Shown here one piece after another: positions 1-10,200 of a stretch of DNA of 64,000 bases; within the stretch, counting starts at the first letter, position 1; every line of letters starts with the position of its first letter. The stretch spans positions 207,913-271,912 of the forward strand of contig BDSI01000074.1 in assembly GCA_003117195.1 (NCBI GenBank), given 5' to 3'. The DNA is from Eudorina sp. 2006-703-Eu-15. Taxonomy: Eukaryota > Chlorophyta > Chlorophyceae > Chlamydomonadales > Volvocaceae. The notes beneath the pieces were generated by a model that was not told where the DNA came from, did no database searches, and saw only the letters and a program-made list of their open reading frames with translations. A program made the translations under genes and the position numbers.

Positions 1-116
1 ACCCCTCGGTCATCCCTCCCCTCCAAATGTCCGTCAAAGACAGTGAAGCCGCCCCCTCCTCCCCTCCCTCCCCTCCCTCCCCGCCCCCCTCCACGCCCCC
101 CCTTCCCTCCTTCCAG

Positions 117-2370
117 GAGTTCCTGGCTGCCACCATGAACCTCGCCAAACTGGAGCGGCAGGAGCACCTGTATATGGCCTTCAAGTTCTTTGACGCGGGT
201 GGGTTCTTTAGTGGTGTGGGTAATGAGAAGCCCACCCATGGTGTGTTGTGTGTGTTATCAAAGAGAAAAGCTGGTGTGTTGTGTGTGTGTGTGTGGTTGG
301 GGGAAGACCGCGGTTCTACGTTGCTTCGGGTATGTTTCACGTCACACCTCAACGTCGACGTCGACCCCGCGGACACTGCCTGGCTGCCCATTCAGTGACG
401 TGTTTGCGGGGGTGGGGTGGGGTGGGGCGGAGTGAGGTGGGGTGAGGTGGGGGGTGGGGTGGGGTGGGTGGGTGGGGTGAGGTGGGGTGAGGTGAGGTGG
501 GGTGGGGTGGGGTGGGGTGGGGTGAGGTGGGAGGTAGTGAGGTTGAGGGATGCGCAGCGAGCGGGAGGCGACGGGCAGGGCACCCAGCCACCCACCCACC
601 CACCAGCCACCAGTCCGTTGGTCGCTGCGCGGGTTCTCCCAGCCGGTCACACCACCGCGGAGGGCCGCGAGCCACCGCGAGCCACCGAGGTGATGTCGCC
701 GCCGACTGACGCACCGCCGCCGCCGCCGGCCCCGCTGCCCCACATGACTTGCGGACCCCGCACTCTCCCTTCCCCCCCGCCACCGCCACCGCCACCACAC
801 CCCGCGGGTTGCAGACGGCAGCGGCTTCATCACGCGGGAGGACCTCAGCCAGGCGCTCAGTAAGACCTGCACCCCCGCGGAGATCGACGGGCTGCTGGCC
901 CAGGCGGACAGCAGTGGGGACGGCCGCATCGACTACACCGAGTTCTGCGACCTCATGCGCGTGTGAGTGGGGCGGGGGCGGGGGGGCGGGGGGCGGGACA
1001 GGGGGGAGGAGGGAGGAGGGAGGAGGAGGAGGGAGGAGGGAGGAGGGAGGAGGGAGGAGGGAGGAGGGAGGAGGGAGGAGGGAGGAGGGAGGAGGGAGGA
1101 GGGAGGAGGGAGGAGGGAGGAGGGAGGAGGGCCCGGAGGGCCCGGAGGGCCCGGGGCTGCTGTCTTGTTAGGACACCTGTACGACAGAGGGCAGGTGGGC
1201 CGTACCAGCGTCGGCGCCTCCTCCACCGACGTCGTTCCGCCCCTCCTCCCCGCGAGCCCGTCCACCCCACCCCACTCCACCCCATCCCACCCCACCCCAC
1301 CCCACCCCACCCCACCCCACCACCCACCCCACCCCCCCCCCCCCACCCCATCCCACCCCATCCCATCCCATCCCATCCCATCCCATCCCATCCCATCCCA
1401 TCCCATCCCATCCCACCCCTTCCTTACCCTGGCCCGTTTCCCGTCCAGCGGCAACAACGCCCTCCCCAAGGCGGCTCGCACCGTCAAGCAGGGCCTTATG
1501 CGCTCCCCCGCCTCCCAGCTCGATCTCTCACGCCTCCGCGTCGAGAGCCTCTCAGCCCTGGACGTGTACGGCCCCACCGTCACTGCCGTACTGATACCGC
1601 CGACGGAACTGCAGCGGCAGCAGCAGCAGCAGCCACAGCAGCAACAACCGCCGTCGACGCCGCCGCAGCGGCAGGCGCCGTCGCCGGCCTCAGCTTCCAT
1701 GAAATCCCCATCCTCCTCCGCCTCCTCCTCCTCCTCCCCCGCCTCGCCGGCGACGGCTTCGAAGCGCGCAACCTCTTCGTATCTGGCGGTGCAGACGCCG
1801 TCGCAGCCACCGCCGCCGCCGTCGTCGTCATCGTCGTCATCGCAGCGGTTGTTGTCGGTGCAGAAAACCTCCTCACAACAGAAGCGGATGTCGGCGGAGG
1901 GGAGCAGCGGCGGCGTCGGCGGCAGCGGCGGGAGCAGAAGCAGCCGCAGCGGCGGCGGCGGCGGCGTGCCGATGGCGGCGTCGGGCCGCTGGTCGGTTGC
2001 GGGGCTGCCGCCCATCGCTACCCCGACGCCGCGGCGGCTTCACCCCTCCCTGACCACGCACAACGCCGGGACGGCGGCGGGGGCGTCGGCGGCGTCGGCG
2101 ACGGAGGCGGTCCGCGGTCGGTCCATGCACGTGCCGTCGCCGCTGACGCCGTCGTCGCCGGCGCCGGCGCCGACGCCGCTGACGGGGCCGCACGGCCTGT
2201 CCCTGAAGCGCCCCCCGTCGCCCAGCTCGCCGCTTTCGCCCGTGTCGCCCCTGACGCCTATGTCCCCCACGTCGCCGCTGCCGCTGCTGCTGTCCACGGC
2301 GGGGGAGGAGGGCGGGGGGCTGGTCAGTGCGCTGCACGCGGTGTCGTTCAGCGCCGCAACGGGCAGCTAG
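117..2370 (+). CDS. Calcium-dependent protein kinase (CDPK), C-terminal part, 5' truncated by window
   Basis: Exons 117-198, 815-962 and 1449-2370 (stop TAG) join in phase. The first visible exon reads FQEFLAATMNLAKLERQEHL, the conserved segment just before the third EF-hand in CDPKs. The splice to exon 2 restores a calcium loop DADGSGFITRED, followed by a fourth loop DSSGDGRIDYTE with the expected Asp/Ser/Glu ligands, then FCDLMRV. The kinase domain and the first EF-hands lie upstream of the window. The last exon gives a tail of about 300 residues rich in Ser, Pro, Gln and Gly; such a long tail is unusual because plant CDPKs end soon after EF4. The family links Ca2+ binding to Ser/Thr phosphorylation. 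Both introns consist mostly of G-rich or C-rich minisatellites. The CDPK assignment is firm at family level; which paralogue it is cannot be told. Confidence 0.88.
417..540. repeat. GGGGT/GAGGT minisatellite in CDPK intron
   Basis: Strand-asymmetric run of GGGGTGGGGTGAGGTG-type units within the 199-814 intron. It keeps several frames open by chance, which explains large apparent ORFs here. Confidence 0.9.
1003..1131. repeat. GGAGGGA heptamer tandem repeat
   Basis: About 18 copies of a GGAGGGA-like unit in the second visible CDPK intron (963-1448), ending in a short GGGCCCGGA triplication. Confidence 0.9.
1260..1425. repeat. CCCAC/CCCAT pentamer tandem repeat
   Basis: Two adjoining pentanucleotide arrays (CCCAC then CCCAT) near the acceptor end of the same intron; they act as an extended pyrimidine-rich tract before the acceptor at 1448. 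Confidence 0.88.
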
Positions 2371-2547
2371 TCTGGATGGGCGTGCAGCCGCGGGTGGGAT
2401 GGGGCTTTAGGGTTTCGCGGTGGTCCAGGGGCGGCGGGGTGTTTTGGTGGTTGGGGGGGCCCGCCGTAAGAGGGCGGAGGAGAAGAAAGGGATTGTGGAA
2501 CAAAGAGATGGAAAGGCTGTGGAATATGGCTGCCTGCCGTGGGTGCC

Positions 2548-2571
2548 GTACCGTACCGTACGGTACGGTAC
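2548..2571. repeat. 24-bp perfect GTAC-based palindrome in CDPK 3' UTR
   Basis: A perfect inverted repeat made of GTACC units followed by GGTAC units, centred between 2559 and 2560, continuing into further GTACCG units to about 2583. In RNA it could form a hairpin. It lies about 180 bases after the stop codon at 2370. Confidence 0.8.
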
Positions 2572-2896
2572 CGTACTGTACCGCGGGTTCAGCGGTACAG
2601 AACCCGGAGGATGTCCTCGGTGCGCATTTATCGGTGTTGTCGTTGTTATCATCATAGCAGCGGGTGCGGCATGTCGGAGAATGAATGTACATGTGGGGCG
2701 TTGCAATCTGTAGCTGCGTTGACCTCTACATACCAGCACCCATCCACCCCACCCCACCTCACCCACCCCCACCTGCCCACCAATCTGCGAAGGACCTGCG
2801 GCCGGGTGGCTCTGGTGCCTGCAGAAGAAGACTTCCTCATCTCTTATTATGCATCCTTCCTTCCGTTCGTTTTGGCGTGTGTGCTGCTTTGGTGTG

Positions 2897-2901
2897 TGTA
2901 A
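2897..2901 (+). terminator. Candidate poly(A) signal TGTAA for the CDPK gene
   Basis: TGTAA is the usual poly(A) signal in volvocine algae. This copy would give a 3' UTR of roughly 540 bases. Position fits, but no transcript data are available. Confidence 0.45.
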
Positions 2902-3411
2902 GCGGTTCAGCCTGCCGTGATGCTGGCGCCGTCTGTCGCCGTTACACACCGAGTGCTGCTTTACATCCGTAGCTCGGTCAGTTTGCGAAACCAACCACCC
3001 AACTATCAACCACCCCAACCACCTGGCCCGTGCGTGCGTGTGTGGTTATTCATGAGTTACGCGCGATTGAGCTGGTCGCATGACGAATCCCACCACCGCA
3101 TTATTATCATTGTATTTTTTCTTTCCATGCCCGTGTGGCGGCTGCGACGCGGGAGCTTATCGGGGCGCGGGGGGAAGGGGAAGGGGAAACGGGGAGCACG
3201 GCCCAACACAACCACTGGTACACCCGCGGGCAGGGTTGATCCATACCAATGTCGTACTGCCGTACCGCCACGGTGCCGAGTGCGGCTTGAGGGAGGCGCG
3301 GACGAGGATCTGGGCCGCCGTACATTGGGTCGTACCCACGTGCCCTCTCCACTCGGGTGCCGACCCTGATGCAGGCGCATGCGAACATGGCGGCAGTGCG
3401 CAAACGCCGCG

Positions 3412-3462
<51 letters not shown>

Positions 3463-5298
3463 TTGGGGGGGGGTGTTCGAATCGCCGCTCCGGTGGGCGG
3501 AAGCGGGCCGGGGGAGGGAGGGTGTTGAGTGTCAACATTGGATGGAGGAGCCCTCGGGGGGCCCAGGCCGGGGGTCCGCGGGCGGGGGAGGGAGGGAGGG
3601 CGTGTCCAGGGGGATGGAGGGAGGGCGCAGACCGGCGCCGTCCCGTGGGGCCCCAGACGGGCCCCCGGCCGGTACCCGGCTCGTGGTCGGGGTCGGAGTC
3701 GGGGTCGGAGTCGGAGTGTCTTTACACTGATGCGGAGGCCACTGCCTGACATCATACCTGCTTACTACCTTACTGTCAGTACACGGAATACAGTCCGTAC
3801 TATCGTATGAATGAATGAATGTGGTAATTGATTATGCATGTGTGAGTTTGCGTGCGCGCGCGGGGACGCGGCGGGTGATGCGGGGATGCGAAAACGGGGT
3901 TGAGGGGGAGGGGGTTCACCAATGCGAGAGGTGGAGGACAGGACTTGAGGGAACGGGGGAAGCAGCGTGCCATACTCGCGCTTTCTGCGGTTGCCACTGC
4001 AGCTGCAGCGGCTGGTTCTGAGGCGGCGGCAGAAGAGGAGGAGGGGGAGGAGGAGGAGGAGGAGGAGGCGGCGGCTGATGATGCTCCAACGCGATGATGG
4101 ATCCCAAGATTGGGGATATGCGGGGCGCGCAACGCTCGCGCGTGTTTTACTGTACATGTGTACTGCCGGTGCGGTTCTTTCTCGTTGCCGGGAAGCTCCG
4201 TATGCGCAGGGAGCACGCGCGAAGGGTTGGCCGTACGGGGCAGGCGGGCGGTGGGTTCCTGCGCGGCGCATGTTCTGCGGGTGGTGGTGCTGCTGGTGCA
4301 GGAGGTAGACCCACCGCGGCGCGCAAGCGCGCTGAGGGGACTCCGAGATTGGTTTGAGACTGGAGGGGGCGGGGTGCAGGGATTTCTGTCTTTCTGTCAA
4401 AGTAGATGGACGGACTATCGTCTCGATGTACATGATTGTGACGGGGCCACGGGGCCGGTGCAGTGCTGTAGTTGCCCTCCTGCAAGTCAACCAGGGAGGC
4501 CCCCCACTCCCCGCTGCCCGGGGGGGCCGGGGGCCACGGAGCGCCGCGCGCGCATCTCCTCTCCCCCTCTCCGCCCGCAACCGCGCCCCACTGCCGGCCG
4601 CACGGGACGCCTCAGTCCGCCACCTCGGCACCGGATCCGCGCACCGCACCGCACCGCACCGAACCGAACCGGGTGGCGCTGTGTTGCGCTCATGACCCCT
4701 CCAAAGGCAGCTGCTGACCCGCCGACGCGATACGGCCCGGCACCCCCGTCCAGCTGTCATGGCGACACCAGGTAGGCCGGGGGCACGCCGCGGGGCACCC
4801 GGGGGAGTCGGGACTTCCACCGACCCGGGGAGCCAGGCAGCCTTGCCCACACACCGCACACCCGCTCACCACCACCAGTCCACCGCTCCACCACCACCAC
4901 CACCACCACCCGGACAGCACAACCCCCCTGATTGGCAAAGAAGACAGCGCCCCGAGACCGCCTACCCGCCTCCAGCCGTCGCGCTGCGCCAGCCCATAAG
5001 TCAGCTCTTCCCCCTCCAGTCGTGGGGCCCCCCAAGGGGGTGAGGGCATCATCCCCAGGCAGGACCCGACGGAGGACCAACACATGTGAGCTTGTGAGGA
5101 GCAACCGCTCCAGAGGAGGCCCAGCCCTACCCAACAGACCGGCGGAGGCGGAGGCCGCACCCGACCCCACCCTCCACGACCCCACCCAACCCAGATGGTT
5201 TCGGGCGTTGTGGTGCGACGGCCTCGTCGTCGTCGTCGTCGCTGTACAGCATGAGGCGGCCGACCCACATCACTACGCATCGCGTGATGTGGCGGCGG
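2902..5298. other. Intergenic region, no gene supported
   Basis: No open frame with convincing protein character was found on either strand. It holds a (GT)n tract (3416-3461), a GGA-rich stretch near 4035-4075, and G/C-skewed low-complexity DNA that creates long but Arg/Pro-rich spurious ORFs. It probably includes the 3' UTRs of the convergent CDPK (+) and TMEM254-like (-) genes. Confidence 0.6.
3416..3461. repeat. (GT)23 microsatellite
   Basis: Uninterrupted GT dinucleotide run of about 46 bases. Confidence 0.97.
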
Positions 5299-6128
5299 TC
5301 ATTGCGATTGTTTGAGTCGGCGGTTGAATTCGTGGATGCCGAAGTAGCCCACCAGCAGCGTGATGCCGAACCATCCCCTGAGCGTGGGAGGGGTGGAGAG
5401 GGGCAGGCGGCAGCGGGCAGGGAAGAGGAGGGAGCCGGGGTTCGAGTTCGGGGCCCGGCAGTATTTTGAGGCGCGTTCATGTGCCGGACGAGCAGGGACC
5501 GCAGTGGCAGTGATGCGATAAGTCAATATGACGGCGCGAGACATGCAAGCAGCACATTGGAAGGAGGTAGGGAACGACCCGCTTCGTTCATGTCGTACAG
5601 TCAAACGTGCAACCTGTCGATCAGCGAGCAGCGCAAGCGTATGTGCTCGGCTAAGAATTGTTAAAATTTCCTTATAAAGGATCGCGGCGCAACTTGCATG
5701 CACAAAATCCCTAACCACCGAAAACGTACATCGTATCGCGGGCCGAAACCTTATGTTTGGCGCAGATGCCAACCAAGAAGAAGCCTTCAAGGACATGGGC
5801 AGCGAGACCCGACAGCATTACAGCCTGCAAGCCGAAGGTTGACCTGTGAAGATCGGAAACCGGGCGTTTCGGTGTGCATACCCGTAAGTCGAGTCATAGA
5901 CACATTTGGAAACAGATCGCGTATTCACCTAAATAGATACGTGCCAATTGTATAGGCCTGCTGGATGACAGGCCAGGACCGCGTTGCCGGAAAGAATGCT
6001 GCCGTGAGGCCCACTGCCATTCCCACGATGGCTGCCCATGGGCCCGGACCTGCGACCAAGACAACACAACGAGCGATTTGATCCCCGCCGAACTGCATTT
6101 TCAGCACCGTAACGCACCGCCGGGCCAT
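5299..6128 (-). CDS. Small multi-pass membrane protein, TMEM254/DUF4499-like
   Basis: Three exons on the minus strand: 6128-5941, 5843-5730 and 5377-5299 (stop TGA). Donors are GTATCT and GTACGT, acceptors CACAG and CTCAG; phases match (2, 2). The product is 126 residues from the ATG at 6128, or 116 from the Met at 6098. It has three or four hydrophobic segments: about 21-55 (GPWAAIVGMAVGL..), 66-91 (LQAVMLSGLAAHVLEGFFLV) and 101-114 (GWFGITLLVGYFGI), and ends in a short polar tail FNRRLKQSQ. The AH..E motif in helix 2, a KH loop, and a W..TL..G helix near the C-terminus fit the TMEM254/DUF4499 family, as does the length of about 120 residues. The family has no established function. The assignment is a pattern-based inference; the coding status is well supported because hydrophobicity continues across both splice junctions. 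Confidence 0.68.
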
Positions 6129-6203
6129 CGCGGCGCCACCATAACTGCCACACAGATTACAGGGTCTGTCTTGGCGATACAGCGCGCACGCCTTCAAACG
6201 CAC

Positions 6204-7221
6204 AACTTTTGGCGTCTGGCGTTGTAACTGGCGTTGTAACCTCTAACGGGGTCCGCCACACTCCGTACGGGCGTCGTCGAGTGCATCCAGCAGTACGGCA
6301 GTTGACGTCTTGCCGTCCGGCGCACTGTCAGCCACGCCATCCGCCATGGTGACCTCACGCAGACAGCAAACCCAAACCTTGGAAAGGCCGACATCCTCAT
6401 TCTTGCAACGTGAACGTCGCCGTCACCATGAAATAACGCAGTTGGATACCAGCATACGCGTAGGAAGATGTGTGTAACACAACCAAGAAGCCAGCCAATC
6501 TTCTCATGGTGTCCACAGTGACCCATGTCACCCAACACACATTCAGTCTAAGTCCACCACCTGCCGTAAACTCCTCCCGACATAGATTCTCGCTTGGCGG
6601 CTGGGGCGCGTCTTAATATCTTGTATGCCGGCCTAACCAATGAAGGACAGCGAATTTGCTGTCGTATCTACTGCCGTACTTGTGCCCGTATCGTACGCAA
6701 TGCCGTACCCTTCTTCGAATTGATCCGAGATCAACAACGCGGAACACAAACGCGCCACACCTGCCCGTGCCCTCGCACCCACCACACAACCCCGTGACCT
6801 AGAAACCCATATGCCGAATACCCTGCTAATCCCGTCCCCATTCCCCAAACCCCCATGAAATGATCTTTTCCCACCCGCATCCACATCCACTGCCATAACC
6901 TTGGTAAGGATATTGACGGCCACACACGCACACACACCTGCTCTCAGTTTCTTATACACACCCCTGCTCATCTTGCGGCTCAGTTCTCTTAACACACACA
7001 CGCCTGCGACACCCATGCCCTGCCTCCCTCTCAACGCCCAAACGAAACAAACAAGTCGCTGCGGCGGGTTCCCAGCCTCGCTTGACACGCACCCCCTGCA
7101 CAGCAAACTAATCCACCGAGCAACCAACCTCGAGCAATCAACCTCCCGGGAATAGGACTGGAAGGTTGCTGCTTGACACTACCAACCCGAGCGGAGCCCT
7201 CAACACGCCCCCCCCCGCGTC
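6204..7221. other. Intergenic region / 3' UTR of Toc64-like gene
   Basis: No supported gene. The distal part should contain the 3' UTR of the minus-strand Toc64-like gene and the promoter of the TMEM254-like gene. AC-rich stretches (6920-7000) resemble the AC-flanked intronic repeat family seen elsewhere in the window. Confidence 0.5.
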
Positions 7222-10200
7222 TCAGCGTCGTTTGCCGCCGCCGGCGCCGCCCCCGCCAAACATAGGGCCCAGGTCGGCCAGCCCGCCAAACCCTGGCGCC
7301 AACCCCGGCGGCATCCCCCCCGGGGGCATCCCTCCCGCCGCCGCCGCCGCCTCCATCAGACCCCTCAGCGCCGCCTCGTTGCCGCCGGCCGCCGCCGCCA
7401 GCTGCGACAGGTCCATCCCCGGGGGCAGCGAGCTCGGGTCGAAGACGGGGGGCAGGGGGCCGTCCGCGGCGGCGGCCCCGAGCCCCGGGGCGCCCGGCGC
7501 GGCCCCCGCCGCCATGCGCCTCTGCGCCTGGAAGTCCGCCACCATGCGGTGCTGCGCGGCCGCCATATCGGCCTTCATGTGCTGCAGCGTCTGAGGTACA
7601 CATCCGGGGGTAAGGGGGGGAGAGGGAGGGTTGAGGGGGGGGTGCTGGGTCGGAGGGGAACAAGTCCCCTCTCAGGGCTGGGGTGGATGTGTGGTGGTGG
7701 TGGTGAGATAGGGAGATCTGGGTGGGTGTCGGGTGGATCCGCTGTGGGAGGTACTCTAAAAGGGGGGAGGGTCGCTGTCTTTATTGACATAAAGGGGGAG
7801 GGTCCCCAGACAGGAGCTCCAGGCCGCGACCTCGAGGGCCATTGCCCCCGTCAACGAGGAATACGGAATGGCATGGGTGGCGGCATCGGTCCGCCACATG
7901 CACACTGTACGGTACGGCCGTACAGCGCAGTACTACATACCTGCAAGTCCTCGCGCGCCTGGCGGTTGTTGGGCTCCACGGCGAGGACCTGTGGGGGGTG
8001 ACCCATGGGTCGGACCCGGGCGGTGGGGTCGTGATCAGTTCGCGGCCAGGTCGGGGGCCCCGACTCCCCCAACCTGTTTTCAGCACACCTTACCACATCG
8101 TACGACGCTCTGGGCTTTGCGGGGGCCGCTGCGCGCCCGGCGAATGGTAATGACAGACCCGCGCGTCAGTGACTCGCTGACCAGCCGACCCATCGGTCGG
8201 CCGGTCGGTCGGGCTGGTAGTTCATCGGTCCACCAGTCCTGGCCTTGCCCCTCGGGACCGGGTGGGCGGTTGTAGTGACCCAGTGCTACAGCCCCACCCA
8301 ACACCCGCCACCCGTCCACTCCCCCCGGGCCCCGCCCATACCCTGCTCTTCATGGTTTGCCGTACCTGCCGCAAGTCCTTCTCCGCCTCGTCGTACTTTT
8401 GGAGCGCGGTCCTCGCCGTCGCCCTTCGGAGCAGTGCCTTGGCCTGGTAAGGGAGGGAGGGGGGGCGAGTGGGGGGTGCCGGGCCCCGTGTGGTGCGGGG
8501 GGGAGGTATAGGAAATTGGTAGACATATTCATACTGCGCTGCTGCCAGAGCAAACATCCGATAGGGGAAGGGGGTAGGAAGAAATACCCTCACCCCACGT
8601 GCCCCACCTTGTCCGCGTCCTTGAGCTCAAACTTGAGCGCCCGGTTGCAGTCCTCCTCCGCTTGCTCGAACCGAAAGACCTTCAGATAGGCCATCGCTCT
8701 GAGCACCCGAGGGAGGAGGGCGGGAGAGGGGCGGAGAGGGGGGAAGGAGGTTAGCGGGTACCGGAAATTGGTAAGACATTATTTACTGCGCGGCTGCCAG
8801 TGCAAAGGGGAAGGCGGGAGGAGGAGGAGGAGAAGCGGCCAGGGGAGAAGGGGGCATGAAGCCGGGCGGCCTGTGACGGCATATGCGGTGGGGAGGGGCG
8901 TGGCAGGGCAGGGCAGAGCAGGGCAGGGCAGGGGCTGCCGTTTGAAAGACACGTTGTACGGCACGGAGCCGCGGGAACGCCGACCCGGCCAGATGGACCC
9001 TGCCGCACCCACCACCCGCTACCGCTGCTGCCAGTCCCCCCCAGTCAACCTCAGTCCCCTAGCCCCCGGACACCGAAAGGCCTTGTCCGCCACCCCTGTA
9101 GCCGGTCTTGGACCACCGCCTGCGCCCCGCGATGCGGACTGGCGCCGCGCCGGCGTCCCCCTTCCCTTGCCGCCCCACCCCGTCCACCTGTTGTCGGTTC
9201 CGCCGCTCACCTGTTGTTGTAATACACCGGATTGTCCGGGTGCTCGTTGATGGCCCTAGAGTACTCCCCCACCGCATCCGCGAACTTGCCCGCCTTGAAC
9301 AAGTCATTGCCGCGACCCTTGAACCGCTCCGCACGTTCCAACCGCCGAGAATCCACCGCCGGCGGCGGCGGCGGCGCCGCCCCCGGCTGGGCCGCCTGCG
9401 GCGGCGTCACCGGCGCCGCGGCGCCGGCCCCGGCGGCGGCGGCTGCGCCGCCGCCGCCCCGGCGGCCTCCGGCCGCCGGGGTCACCGGCGCCGCCGGCGG
9501 CGCCGCCGCCGCTGCCGCCGCCGCCAGCTGCTGCTCGCTCTGTTTCCGTACTGCTTCCGCGAGGCCCTGCTTTACTCCCTCGAAGGCCTCCTGCATGACG
9601 GGGCCGGTCTTGGCGGCCACCGCCAACAGACGGCCGTCGAAGCGGCCGCAGCCCATCAGCGCCACCGCCAACGGGGTGCCGTCGGCCACCGTCCCCAGCG
9701 GAACCACCACCACGGGGCACTGCGCCAGGGCGGCCAGGCAGTTGAAGGCGTGGGATAAGGCCTCCCAGGCCAGGACCTCCGGTGCAGGTTTGGCGGCGGC
9801 GCCGTCGGCGGCGCCGTCGGCAGCGGCGGCGGCGGTGGCGCGGCGCTTCAGCGGCGCCGTCGGGACGACCGGCATCACGATGACCGTGTCCGGCTTGACG
9901 GTGTGCTTCAGCGTGTCGTACAGGTGTCGCGCCGCCTCACGTGCCGCCGCCAGGCGGTCCGGGGGCGGCGGCGGCGGTGCCACGGACTTGCGCGGCCGTG
10001 TGGCCGCCGCCGCCGCTGCTGCTGCCGCTGCTGCCCCTTCTGCTGCTGCGTCATCTTGCGAGCCGGCTCCCGCCGCCTCCGTCCCCGCCGCTGTCTCCGC
10101 CTCCGTCGGCGCCTCCGCTTCCGCCCGAGCTCCTTCCCCGGCGCCCGCCTCCGCACCGCCCGCCGGCTCAGTGACGTCAGCGTCCCCCTCCGCCTCCGCC

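Noticed and set aside
933..2015. A minus-strand ORF of 360 codons opposite the CDPK last exon
   Set aside because: It is Asp/Gly/Cys/Pro low-complexity sequence created by GC-rich repeats antisense to a well-supported CDPK exon.
3765..4859. A minus-strand ORF of 364 codons
   Set aside because: Arg/Pro/Ser/Thr-rich with no motif, in DNA without splice-consistent partners; typical chance ORF at this GC content.
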